A stretch of 64,000 nt of DNA from Flaccisagitta enflata (GCA_965153355.1 OZ231127.1:22196001-22260000); one strand, 5' to 3'. Shown: positions 32,901-42,181, numbered from the stretch's first letter. Program-made: numbers and translations. The notes: generated from the sequence alone by a model not told the origin.

Positions 32901-35900
32901 GAATCTATTAGCTATGTGTCTAACTGATGCTTTATGATTCATTTGTTTGAATGCCGCCTCTTTACTTGCCACACGTAATGTTTCAGAGAGCCCACGTTCC
33001 CCTTTAGTTACATAGTCAAGAATGTATGCAGCAGCAGCATAGCCATTTACGACATATTGACAATCCATATTAGCCTTCCACACAGCAAGACATTGGGGAT
33101 TGTAAGAATTGATCCATCTCTGATCTAAAGTTCTTTTCAAAAATACAGTATCAACATGTATAGAACTTCTTATGGCATTGATATAATCAATATATGACAT
33201 GTCTAGATATTTTATGAAATCCAACATGGATTGCATTTTATGATTTTGAGGTTGTTCAGACCAATTGTTCAAGGTCTCTTCAATCTTTTTGAAATTAGTC
33301 TTGTGTCTGCTCATTTCTTGTAGTTGGGAACTTGTAAGAGGTTTCTCTTTTGTTCCTTTTTCAAATGGGAGTAAAATTGTAGTTTTGTCCATGGGTGGTT
33401 TGGGAAAATTAAAACGACAAACTTTACCTTTTTGGGGGCAAGTGCGAGTGTGTCTGTGAGTCTGACGAGCTATCAATTGTTTCCGTTCGTCAATGCTTAA
33501 GAAAGAAATGTTGTTCAAATCATCAGAGCAAGTGACAAATTTATCTACATAGGCAGAAACTTGCTCCTCTGAATCTAAACCCAAGACAGGCGCATCTTTC
33601 ATCCAAAGAAGACAGTGAAGATGGGGTGATCCACGATTTTGGAATTCAACCCGATAGAAAAATTCTTTCATTTCACCCAAAGGACCCTGGGGTGAACCAA
33701 GAAATTCTGAAAATAAAACACGAGTGCGATGATTAAAGTGCCTAGCACATGTTACTGGATCAGCCAAGATCAACCTCTTTTTCTCCTTTGCGTCCATATT
33801 TTCAATTTCTGCATCAGTATATTCCTTCTTGTCAATCAAACGTCCCAAATTACGTAGCAAATCAGTCCATTGATTTTCAGCTGCAGTAAAAGTACAAAAG
33901 AAAGTGGGTTTACCATGAAAACGCATCATGGCAAACAAGTTTTTCTTTATTTTTTCAAAGTAAGCTGGACTACCCCTAACAGATTTTAGGAATTTGTAGC
34001 CCTCATTGTGGTGTAAAATATTTTCTTTATTCAGTTTTAAGTCCTTTGCAGTGTAAGTAGACCCATCTTTTTTCACTACTTTTCTTAGAGAAACCATTTC
34101 AAGATCAGCCAATAATTTGATCATAGATTTTCGGGTCTTAAAAAATAAATTTTCATGGTGTCTTGCAAATCTTCTATTCTTATGACGAAGTTCCCACTTA
34201 CAAATTTTATGATAACTAACAGGTATTTTTGTCTTAGAACGAGGTTTCCCTCCAAAAAGACTACAATAAGTCATTTCTTCAGCATGCTTATCCATGAATG
34301 GATTTCTTGGTTTTTGATTTTCACTTGGAGCAACAGACAGGATATTATCCCATTTTTCTGCTCTCTTATTCTTTTTTTGAGATACAGCATTTTTCACTTC
34401 TAAATCAGATACTAATTCTCTATTTGTTAGCATAGTGGTGAATAAGCCATCAGGGGATGGTTCCTCCTCACTTGCATGTTCTTCATCATCATCAAAATAT
34501 GAACTAAAATCGAATAATTTACCCAACCAAGGAAATTTTTTGTTTGCCTTTTCCACCGGTTTGTCAGTTAAATTATATGCAAACAATAAATCCCTCGTAG
34601 TAGCATCAGGCTTTATTGATTGCATTCTCTCGCGCATTTTTTCTGGCTTGAAGCGAACATGACATGGGTCACCATTCATTGCAACAACCTGAAAAGTTGC
34701 TAAAGCAAAAAGGGCATGATTAAAATAGGGCTGTGAAGTTTGAGGACAACAAACTTTTATTTTAGGCAGACCCTTATACAGTTTGTTAAGTTGTGCGTTT
34801 AATTCCCTAACCATTTCTTGCAAATGGCCAGAGAAATGGTTTGAGTCATATACCACAATACATCTCTCATTTTTGAGAAAATGATGAGAGACAACATAAT
34901 GTCGCGTGTTGGGTAAGTAATGTAACAGAACAGTTTTTTCTGAACTTTCAGGAGGCACAAAATCAGGAAACCAATCATCTAGATTGGCGCCTGCACCTAA
35001 TTGGGCCAAACTGAGAGGTGACAAAAAATGATCAGTTTCAATACTGTCTACAAACATATTTTTCATCATCAAGTCAACATACTTTTCAACATACTCTACT
35101 TCAATGTGTCCTTTTGATTCTATCATACCAAAGGATACAGTTGATGAGTCCTCCTTAAGCCTTTGAAATTTATCTATTTCATCATTAGAAGGCAAAACTG
35201 GCGCAGTTGCCGCTTGTGGACATTCTGAATTAGTCTCTTTATATGATGAAGTAAAGGTTGAAAAACCCAAGTCATCAAGGCATTCAGTGGTTTCCATCTC
35301 AATGTCAGAACCAGAGCTTTCAGAGTCAACAGTCAAAGCTTCTATGCCATCATCTTCAAGTTCATCTTTAACATCAACAACTTCAAAAGTGTTTTGTTTA
35401 ACTTTTTTTTCTTCAAGATTAGACGGAGTATCACTAAATGCCTCAGTAAATTTTGGCACAGAATTGTCAGAACTGTCATTAGATTCATCAAGGTCAATAA
35501 TGGAAGTCGATATTACATGATCAGTTTCATCATCACTGTCAAGGTTAATTATTTTCAAAATAGCAAAATTGCACACCTTCAACTCCTCAAGAGAAAACTC
35601 TAAAAGGGCATCATTGATACGAAATCTAGTGCCATGCACCTCCAATTCATAATCTCCACAAATGTCAAAATCAAACTTCACACTATCTGGGTCAAGTCCC
35701 AAGAGAAAATCCCCAATAGTTAGACTGTTAACAGTACCTTCCAAAGAAAAGACTCTACTCAAATTTTTAGAGTCCAAAAAACAAAGATCGATGCTATTGT
35801 TTATTTCTTTTGATTTTAAGAAGCAGACTGACCCATCATTTATTCCAGCAATATCAGACAATGATTGTTGATCATCCGTCAAATTGATCACACAAGAACC

Positions 35901-38900
35901 ACCACAAAGAAAAGTTGGATTTTTAAGGTCAGATATATGGAGGGCTTCAAGTTTATCTCTTATCAATTTAGTTGACGCACCAACAGGCACTTGCAAACAA
36001 ACAGCAGATTTTTCATTGCCAGGGTAAACGCAAATGTTCAAATTTCTAGGTTGCCCACCATTTTGCAGGCTTCTTGGGATTATGTATTGATGGCAATCAA
36101 TTAAAGAAAAATTATCAATTCCCAATTCAGCCAAAGTTAAAAAGGACTTATCATAAGGAATTGGGTTTTGATCATTTATTTTGTAAAATTGACATGCCTC
36201 CATGCTTGGTATGAACAAACATGGAGAAAAATCACTGAAACTCTTCATAACATTTGCTAGAGCTTCATAGATATCGTAGATGGTAATCTCATCTGGCTCG
36301 CCATCAACAAATACTTGATGACCAGATAGAGGGAGACGCAGCCAAAAGCAACTCTGCTCAAGTTGGTAACTGTGAACAAGATGTACAACGCTACCATCTA
36401 GAATTCCCAAATCCTTAATAGGTTTCTGAGGGGAATGAACAAACAGTTTAATTGCAAGATTAGCATTTCTCAGATAAAAATCATTATTAAACTCATGAGG
36501 TTGAAAAACAGACCTCACCATTTCAACAAGAGAACCTACCGAATCATGAATATTGATGTAGTTAAAGTGAACCCATCTATCAGCATAGCATATTGAAAAA
36601 GACATGGTCTCATCCTTTGCGACCTGCTCCTCTTCTGGAATAGGTCTTGAATAATGGGGCCCAACATTATCATTATTTTCTTGTATAAATTCTTCAGTCA
36701 AATCAGTTTGAAATTGAGAAGGGTCCCAATTTTCATCAAATGTGATTCCCAAATTTTTATATAAGGGTGTGCATGCCAAAGCCTTGGCTGCCTTTGCGAC
36801 TAAATCAGGTCTTATGGTGCTAGATATGTGGGCTTTTTTGTCAGATAGCCTTCGTTTCAGATCCAGACGAATAACCTGGGCCAAACTTTCGTTACAAGGG
36901 ACAGTCATTTTAGATCTCAGTGCATGAATCGATTGTTGAGGGTTAGCAGGAACCAAAACCAAATTACCTCTTACATACTTCTCGCCACTAACAGGTTTGG
37001 GATGCATCCAAATAAAGACTTGTCTAGGAGCCAACAAACGCAGTTCTAAATCATTCAATCCTTTCAATTCATCAGGAATATCATTCATGCGCAAATCATT
37101 CAATGGTGAAAGTGGAGGAATTTTGGCAAAATCATTTTTTGCATTCTTTTTATTCAGATAACTGTAACAAGTATTACAAATGAACTTCATCCCATGCAAT
37201 CGCCGTCTTGCCCCAGAGTAAGGGTAAAACAATTGCTCACAAATTTTGCAATCTAACAAACCCATGTGAAATTTCTTATTAATCAATTTATACATCACAT
37301 TAAAAGTTCTAGAAGCAAAATTACGTTTCTTAGCATATGTTGTTGGATTAGCAAAATATTTCCTTGCATTTCTTGCAAGCTGACGTGTCTGATTTTTTCT
37401 AGCCAATTCATTTTTATAGTATTCTTGATCTTTCCTTTTTTCAGCTTTTTTAGTTCTTTCAACTTCTCTCACATGAGGATCCAACCTTTTCATTTTTTTT
37501 GCCTCTTTTTCTTTAATAAGAAAACTTTCATCTTTTCTTTTTGCTCTCTTTGCTTCTTTTTCTTGAATAAGAAAAATTTTTTCTTTTTTCTTTTTTTTTG
37601 CTTTTTTTTCTTTTTTTCTTTCTTTTTCTCTCTTTGCTTCTTTTTCTTGAATAAGAAAACTTTCATCTTTTCTTTTTGCTCTCTTTGCTTCTTTTTCTTG
37701 GTTGAGATATTTTTCATCTTTTCTTTTTTCTCTCTTTGCTTCTTTTTCTTGGTTAAGAAAACTTTTTTCTTTTCTTTTTTCTCTCATTGCTATGATTTCT
37801 TTTTTCAAGTAAGTTTTATCTTTTCTTTTTTCTCGTTTTGCTTCTTTTTCTTGGTTAAGAAAACTTTTTTCTTTCCTTTTATTTCTCATTGCTGTCAAAT
37901 TTTTAAGCCTTTTTCTAAGAGACAAACTAAGCTTGATGTGTGATTTTTGATGCAAAACCAAAAAATTCAATCTGGCAAATTCCTGACCACAAGTGGTACA
38001 CTTCCAAATGGATGCTTTTTTAGGGGGAGGTGGAGTTTCTTTTACAGTCTTTTCTTTAACACTTGGCTTTGAATGGACCATATTCTTATGGCGAGTCAAA
38101 TATCGCTGATTTTTGAAATCTTTTTTGCAAATTTCGCAAGTCTTATTGTTATGAGATCGCTTATGATTTGTCAATGCTACTTTAGTGTCAGCTACAAACA
38201 AACAATTGGGAAAATCACATTTCAGATTATTTTCCTTAAACACTTTATCTTTTTTTGATTGATCAAGCAAATATTTATCCATCAGTGAAGATTCCAAAAA
38301 AGTTACTAATTCAGGGTGCTTTTTTGAATTGTGCGCATGCAACTCGCGTTTAGATGGGAAGCAGAGATGGCACTTTTCACATAAATGCTTCTCCTTCGCA
38401 CCACCTCTAAGACCTAGAGAATGAATAAATATGACACCATTATGTGAGATAGGATAATCATGAAGGCGAGATTTTGAAAAAAGTGGTTTGCTTTTGTGAG
38501 TCAAAAAAAAATCTTTTAACTCAAATTGATCAACCAAAAATTGTGTCAGATTCTCTACACTGGCACATTTTCCAATATGCAAACTAGATCTTTCAAGAGA
38601 AAAGGAATCACTCTTCAAGAAAACCTGTATAACTTTTCCACACAGATGAGGAATGTTTGGTTCAGAACTCAAGTTCATATAATTGCAAAACGCACACTCA
38701 AGATGCCTCTGTAATCGTTTCCCCTTGAACAAAGGCCTCTGGGAAAATTCAGGGACCTCCTCATCACAACAATGAGCAACACTTTCTGAATTGATATTTC
38801 CTGAGCCATAGAGACCAAAGCCCTCAACACCAAAGGAAAAATTATCACCTTTGATGTCAACAGATGATGGCTCCTTTGATTTACCTTGATTTACCTTGCT

Positions 38901-40010
38901 AGGGTTGGTTGAAGATACCTGTGGGACAGAAGCCCGAAAGAGACGTTCATAAGGTGGAACATCAATACCACGCTCCTTGCGCTTCTTCTCTTTCTCTTGC
39001 TTCTCTCGTTCTTGCTGAGGGCTTCTGCCAATACCTCCCGTTTTCTTGGGTCTTGGTGATTTTGACCGTGGTTGCGGCAAGTGGTTGGGCTGAGAAAAAC
39101 AAAAATTGGGATCGAGATCAGCAGAGGGCCACAACCATTCATTCTTTTTTTTTGTACGTGGCTTCTTCTTCCGAATAAGGCAGTACTGTTTTACTTTTGC
39201 CTCAGACTTGGGAACAGATTGAGCCTTTGCCTTCAAAGGGCCCCTGAATGAAATATCCTGTGAAAGAACGCAATTGTGAATAAAGAGATTATTGTTTTGG
39301 ACAGTCTTCATCCTTGGTTTGACTGTTGGAACAGGAACCTGTGGCTGAAAAGAAAAAGAGCCAGAACTCTTGGGTAAGGGAGGGAAATCAGAAAGATTGA
39401 GAGAAAATGAAGGTCGAGAATTAATGATAAAGTTAACCATTTCTACCTTCCCCTCGTCAGACAAGTGCAAACCATCATCCCAAAGCAATGATGACCAAAT
39501 GTGGTCTGATGGTGAGATAACATGACGCACCTTGTTCCCATGGCATGGACAAACTGAAAGGCAGCACTGATAAAGAGAAATGGCTTCATTAGTTTTGTCA
39601 ATCCAGTCTTTATCTTTCATGGTCGAAAAGTGTTCATAGTCACGCTTGGATACTTCTCTGTGAGGAACTGGGGCAAGCACGACATTGGCATCAGGATGGC
39701 GAGTAGAAAAAAGGTGAAGGTTTGTTCGAGCCACTTTTGCAATTTCCTTCGCTATCATAATAGGGGTGGTTTCTCTGGAGCGATTAAAATCATTTGCACC
39801 AGCCACAACAAATACAAAGTCATAAGATTTCTCATCCATATGAGCATCACCTCTTCCTCCAACACCAAGCAAATCTTCAATCGTTTCACCACTATGAGAT
39901 TCCACATCAAGTGACTTAAGCTTAAATTCTTTAATCAATGCTTTTTTAGCCTCATCTGGAGTTTCTCTCATGAGACTATCTGAAAGAATTAATCCATCCA
40001 TCGCAACCAT
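29916..40010 (-). CDS. Helentron/Helitron-type Rep-helicase polyprotein with SGNH, ubiquitin-like, zinc-finger, Ulp1-like and EEP domains
   Basis: One unbroken frame of 3,364 residues. An SGNH-esterase-like domain covers residues 1-200 (S12 in SDS, N73 in GAND, D179xxH182). A ubiquitin-like domain (about 450-537) ends in LRGG at 534-537. Four C2H2 fingers follow (about 540-690), then Lys/Glu-rich repeats (about 697-890) and a DUF6570-like segment (about 965-1055). Up to five beta-grasp-like segments (about 1135-1495) and a Ulp1-like fold (about 1645-1800) come next; the latter reads NHALFAL where DCGLFA is usual. Rep has FFCTFT, H2130-L-H2132 and Y2329/Y2333 with K2336. The PIF1-type helicase has K2684 in GVGKTT, DEIS, GDVFQLLP and YVAFSR. 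An EEP endonuclease-like end (about 3155-3364) has GDFN and SDH. Rep and helicase would drive rolling-circle transposition in the nucleus. Start could be M1 or M4. Confidence 0.93.
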   Translation of the reverse strand: MVAMDGLILSDSLMRETPDEAKKALIKEFKLKSLDVESHSGETIEDLLGVGGRGDAHMDEKSYDFVFVVAGANDFNRSRETTPIMIAKEIAKVARTNLHLFSTRHPDANVVLAPVPHREVSKRDYEHFSTMKDKDWIDKTNEAISLYQCCLSVCPCHGNKVRHVISPSDHIWSSLLWDDGLHLSDEGKVEMVNFIINSRPSFSLNLSDFPPLPKSSGSFSFQPQVPVPTVKPRMKTVQNNNLFIHNCVLSQDISFRGPLKAKAQSVPKSEAKVKQYCLIRKKKPRTKKKNEWLWPSADLDPNFCFSQPNHLPQPRSKSPRPKKTGGIGRSPQQEREKQEKEKKRKERGIDVPPYERLFRASVPQVSSTNPSKVNQGKSKEPSSVDIKGDNFSFGVEGFGLYGSGNINSESVAHCCDEEVPEFSQRPLFKGKRLQRHLECAFCNYMNLSSEPNIPHLCGKVIQVFLKSDSFSLERSSLHIGKCASVENLTQFLVDQFELKDFFLTHKSKPLFSKSRLHDYPISHNGVIFIHSLGLRGGAKEKHLCEKCHLCFPSKRELHAHNSKKHPELVTFLESSLMDKYLLDQSKKDKVFKENNLKCDFPNCLFVADTKVALTNHKRSHNNKTCEICKKDFKNQRYLTRHKNMVHSKPSVKEKTVKETPPPPKKASIWKCTTCGQEFARLNFLVLHQKSHIKLSLSLRKRLKNLTAMRNKRKEKSFLNQEKEAKREKRKDKTYLKKEIIAMREKRKEKSFLNQEKEAKREKRKDEKYLNQEKEAKRAKRKDESFLIQEKEAKREKERKKEKKAKKKKKEKIFLIQEKEAKRAKRKDESFLIKEKEAKKMKRLDPHVREVERTKKAEKRKDQEYYKNELARKNQTRQLARNARKYFANPTTYAKKRNFASRTFNVMYKLINKKFHMGLLDCKICEQLFYPYSGARRRLHGMKFICNTCYSYLNKKNAKNDFAKIPPLSPLNDLRMNDIPDELKGLNDLELRLLAPRQVFIWMHPKPVSGEKYVRGNLVLVPANPQQSIHALRSKMTVPCNESLAQVIRLDLKRRLSDKKAHISSTIRPDLVAKAAKALACTPLYKNLGITFDENWDPSQFQTDLTEEFIQENNDNVGPHYSRPIPEEEQVAKDETMSFSICYADRWVHFNYINIHDSVGSLVEMVRSVFQPHEFNNDFYLRNANLAIKLFVHSPQKPIKDLGILDGSVVHLVHSYQLEQSCFWLRLPLSGHQVFVDGEPDEITIYDIYEALANVMKSFSDFSPCLFIPSMEACQFYKINDQNPIPYDKSFLTLAELGIDNFSLIDCHQYIIPRSLQNGGQPRNLNICVYPGNEKSAVCLQVPVGASTKLIRDKLEALHISDLKNPTFLCGGSCVINLTDDQQSLSDIAGINDGSVCFLKSKEINNSIDLCFLDSKNLSRVFSLEGTVNSLTIGDFLLGLDPDSVKFDFDICGDYELEVHGTRFRINDALLEFSLEELKVCNFAILKIINLDSDDETDHVISTSIIDLDESNDSSDNSVPKFTEAFSDTPSNLEEKKVKQNTFEVVDVKDELEDDGIEALTVDSESSGSDIEMETTECLDDLGFSTFTSSYKETNSECPQAATAPVLPSNDEIDKFQRLKEDSSTVSFGMIESKGHIEVEYVEKYVDLMMKNMFVDSIETDHFLSPLSLAQLGAGANLDDWFPDFVPPESSEKTVLLHYLPNTRHYVVSHHFLKNERCIVVYDSNHFSGHLQEMVRELNAQLNKLYKGLPKIKVCCPQTSQPYFNHALFALATFQVVAMNGDPCHVRFKPEKMRERMQSIKPDATTRDLLFAYNLTDKPVEKANKKFPWLGKLFDFSSYFDDDEEHASEEEPSPDGLFTTMLTNRELVSDLEVKNAVSQKKNKRAEKWDNILSVAPSENQKPRNPFMDKHAEEMTYCSLFGGKPRSKTKIPVSYHKICKWELRHKNRRFARHHENLFFKTRKSMIKLLADLEMVSLRKVVKKDGSTYTAKDLKLNKENILHHNEGYKFLKSVRGSPAYFEKIKKNLFAMMRFHGKPTFFCTFTAAENQWTDLLRNLGRLIDKKEYTDAEIENMDAKEKKRLILADPVTCARHFNHRTRVLFSEFLGSPQGPLGEMKEFFYRVEFQNRGSPHLHCLLWMKDAPVLGLDSEEQVSAYVDKFVTCSDDLNNISFLSIDERKQLIARQTHRHTRTCPQKGKVCRFNFPKPPMDKTTILLPFEKGTKEKPLTSSQLQEMSRHKTNFKKIEETLNNWSEQPQNHKMQSMLDFIKYLDMSYIDYINAIRSSIHVDTVFLKRTLDQRWINSYNPQCLAVWKANMDCQYVVNGYAAAAYILDYVTKGERGLSETLRVASKEAAFKQMNHKASVRHIANRFIDYVETGAQEAAYYMLGIQLYNSSNAVVFIPTAEDSAKLCKSESEYMDMDDEDTDIFVKNSTDRYMERPNSLKNICLAEYVAYYDGLGSYHKALRNMDPSEEFAEEKESEQVDDDEPPSEASCIKLNGLSKRKKPRIIRYINFNVETQEEEHYRELLLLFYPFRNISDLKGNFETYKERYQEVKDYVDQQRSIYSKYESEFRGLENITTHPDDDGDNLVMADLAPGVVQAHGDSVRQQQVAEQNLPLPERIPSALLSRSYHYDDEWSESFFHKEAAKLNKKQFQFVNFFLHRLKQGSNGDQILWFLSGGAGVGKTTAVNVLYEAAKRYFNSVPGLDHSALHIVKCAFTGKASHQVRGHTINTLFKMPFGTQKKREQLTGSKLAELQAKLGDLKVLICDEISMVDNEMWIDMDQRLRRIKERDDVPFGGVHVLAVGDVFQLLPVKGRPVWQMQSIDAHSQINGRPLAFNLWEEEIKMFELDEIMRQRDEKQWAQFLNRLREAPLGDIDKTYISEQIIPRDSPIIPDANYITLTNDRCDTINNSWFLSAPPENRFVIPADDKHAANAPVSPDTIDCNIASIGRGEVQNLPAKLNLAIDHEYDFTSNLDTNDGITNGTPCIAKKYTKNSSKGDIVWVDPQDARVGRFWRQTYQFLYDSSIPKNWLPVLRQSIPCKSKYFTRKQFPLRAAKARTVNRTQGATLTKIVVDFSDRKGHTSHCHYVAFSRCPSKSNVSILGPEGLAETKIRHDVRCVQEMERLRLNSKLDVTMPCLFDMQNEYNSVLFMNSQSVIGKLVALENDWNVKGCCIFGIVDTRFQEGKAMPMKEFGQPSMHLSSNDRPSLSVAVYSKISLTQNLGQHLLQNGVIVTAKYPNFYKENEQFRDIILFFLYIMPESSIHVYKEAANLIATVFENTDPFTKMAIFGDFNKNPENMPKEFTSVMQTLGLKQLITGPTHLRKNTLDHIYTNINPNFIQFGVLNTLTKSDHLPIYLSVKKEN

Positions 40011-40300
40011 AAATCATACAAACTTGGTAATGGAAACACTTGACCTGATATTGGATTTGACTGGAGATGAGATTTGAGTAAGCACTATCAATGAGGCACC
40101 AGCGATCAGCGTCCAGATCCTGAAACCAGGTCATATAAATAAATAAATAAATAAATAAAAGGAAATAGAATCATTATGTGAGTGATGCATGAAACCACAA
40201 GATATTACCTGATTACCATGTAACAGTAAATAGCTATATTAAAAGTTATTCAGAGAAGCTGATTGTCTGCACATTCTTTACCAATGAATGTGTTGATATA
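40011..40300. other. Leader region of the transposon frame
   Basis: Unique-looking sequence with a short (TAAA)n tract at about 40136-40160. It would be the 5' flank of the minus-strand reading frame. No promoter element can be named. Confidence 0.4.
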
Positions 40301-40770
40301 TACACCTACCTGGCCACCAGCAAATGAAAGAGAAGGCAAAGGATGAACAAAGCAAGGACGACGGGATCCAGATCTTGAGAGAAGGTGAAAGCGCATTTCA
40401 ATGAAATGAAAGATTAAATACCATAATGTCAACTTAATTGAAAACCAGTTAATGAAAGAAATGAATTGTGATTCACACCTACCAGGGCCAACAGCAACAA
40501 AAGAAGGGATGATGGAAGATGGAGGATGAAGGGGAAGGCAATGGATGAACAAAGCAAGGATGACGGAATCCAGATCCTGAGAGAAGGTGAAAGCGCATTT
40601 GAATGAAATGAAAGATAAGATACCATAATGTCAACTTAATTCAAAATCAGTTAATGAAAGAAATGAATTGTGATTCACACCTACCAGGGCCAACAGCAAG
40701 GGGAGAATGCAGGATGGAGGGGAGGATGACGAGATGAAGGATGCCACACGAGAAGAACAACGACGACGAT
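40300..40770. repeat. About 200-bp tandem repeat upstream of the transposon frame
   Basis: Two full copies and a partial third. Landmarks GGATGAACAAAGCAAGGA recur at 40341 and 40544, and CACACCTACCAGGGCCAACA at 40475 and 40676. Read on the minus strand each unit contains CCCTG/GTAGGTGTG, a good splice-donor context, so a repeated leader exon is conceivable. That is inference only. Confidence 0.85.
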
Positions 40771-41160
40771 TCAATGAAACAAAGTTTCTCTGAGAAGCTT
40801 TTTCTATCTAGCGAACTGAGATAAAATTGTTATGGTGAGAGAAAACAAGGCTATTGATCATTAATCAAAGAATCGACAAAATAGCTAGAAAAACAAAAGG
40901 AATAATGAATATTGGAGACTGAAAAGAATTTTTTGGCATCAAGAGTCAGCACAACAGCTAAAAAATCAACCTAAAAAAATAGGAATGTGAATAAAACATA
41001 ATTAACTAGAAATACTTCATTCTAGGTAAAGAAAAAAAAAAGAAACGTTAAAATTCCAGGTTGGCTACGATGATAAATTTAATAAATTAGATCACACATA
41101 TACAACTCTTTATGGTTCACAATTCATAGTTTACAGTTCATAGACAAACTACAGAAGCTT
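40771..41160. other. Gene-free AT-rich sequence
   Basis: Nothing recognisable. It may be the outer part of the large transposon or of the neighbouring hairpin-ended element. Confidence 0.4.
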
Positions 41161-42181
41161 CATGCTAAGATTGTAAGGTAGTAATGTACAGTAAAAGTAA
41201 TTGGCCAGTTTGCTAAAGCCGCTTACAAATGTTCAGTTGTTCCATCTGTAGTTTTCACACCAAGTTTCAGGCTAATTGGTTGAAAAATAGCCAAGTTATC
41301 CTCATTTTCTCTTTTAGGCGGGTTGGTTGGGTAGCTGATTAGTTTGGTTAGTTGGCATGCTCAAATGCTAATAACTCAAAAACAAGTGTGAATTTCTTCA
41401 ACTTTAAGCCTCCATACCAAGTTTCAAGCAAATTGTTTGAAAAATAGCAGAGTTATGCAAGTTTTTCACGTTTAGATGGTTTGGTCGGTTTGGTCGGTTT
41501 GGTGGTTGGCTGGTTTAGCCAGTTAACATGCTCAAATGCACATAAATCACATACATGTGCCACGTCCTTCCATTTTGAGTCTCTATACCAAGTTATAAAT
41601 TAATTGGTTAAAAAATAGCAGTGTTTTTCCGTTTTCTACTTTAAGGCTAGTAGGCTGGTTGGGTGGTAGGCTGGTTTAACAGGATAAATAGTTTGCATAT
41701 GTTGAGTTCTTCCATTTAGAGACTCCATACCAAGTTTCAACCAAATCAGTTGAAAAATGACAAAGTTATGCAAGTTTTTTACTTTTAGGCTGGTTGGCTG
41801 GTTGGGTGGTAGGTCAGTTTGGCCGGTTAGCATGCTCAAATGCATATAAATCATATACATATGTTGAGTCCTTCCATTTAGAGACTCCATACCAAATTTC
41901 AGCCAAATTGGTTGAAAAATGCCAAAGTTATGCACGTTTTTCACTTTTAGGCCGGTAGGCTGGTTGGGCCGGTTGGGTTGGTCGGATCACAAAAATCGGA
42001 TAGGATGTAAAGCGCCTTACCCTAGTACAACTTCCCACCAAATATGAAGCAAATCGGTCAAAGCACAAAAAAGTTATCCATTTTTCAAAATGAACACGAC
42101 AACGACGACGACGACGACGACGACACCCACCCGCCTTAAATTATAGTCCGCGTCGGAATGATATTCCGTCGCGGACAAAAA
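41160..42181 (+). mobile_element. Helentron-associated-like element C with 140-170 bp tandem repeats
   Basis: Six diverged tandem units carry the phrase CCAAGTTTCA (41260, 41417, 41588, 41730, 41892 and 42038), AAAAATAGCA.AGTTATGCA and runs of GGTTGG. A (GAC)n tract at 42095-42123 and the terminal hairpin at 42146-42176 follow. The hairpin arms GTCCGCGTCGGAAT and ATTCCGTCGCGGAC have one mismatch, and the next bases are AAAAAC. The layout parallels copies A and B although the sequence is different. The left boundary is a guess. The right end lies about 23 bp from the TBC1D9 stop codon. Confidence 0.65.

Noticed and set aside
37266-37943. 225-residue plus-strand Phe-rich frame
   Set aside because: It is the antisense of the Lys/Glu-rich repeat segment in the transposase.
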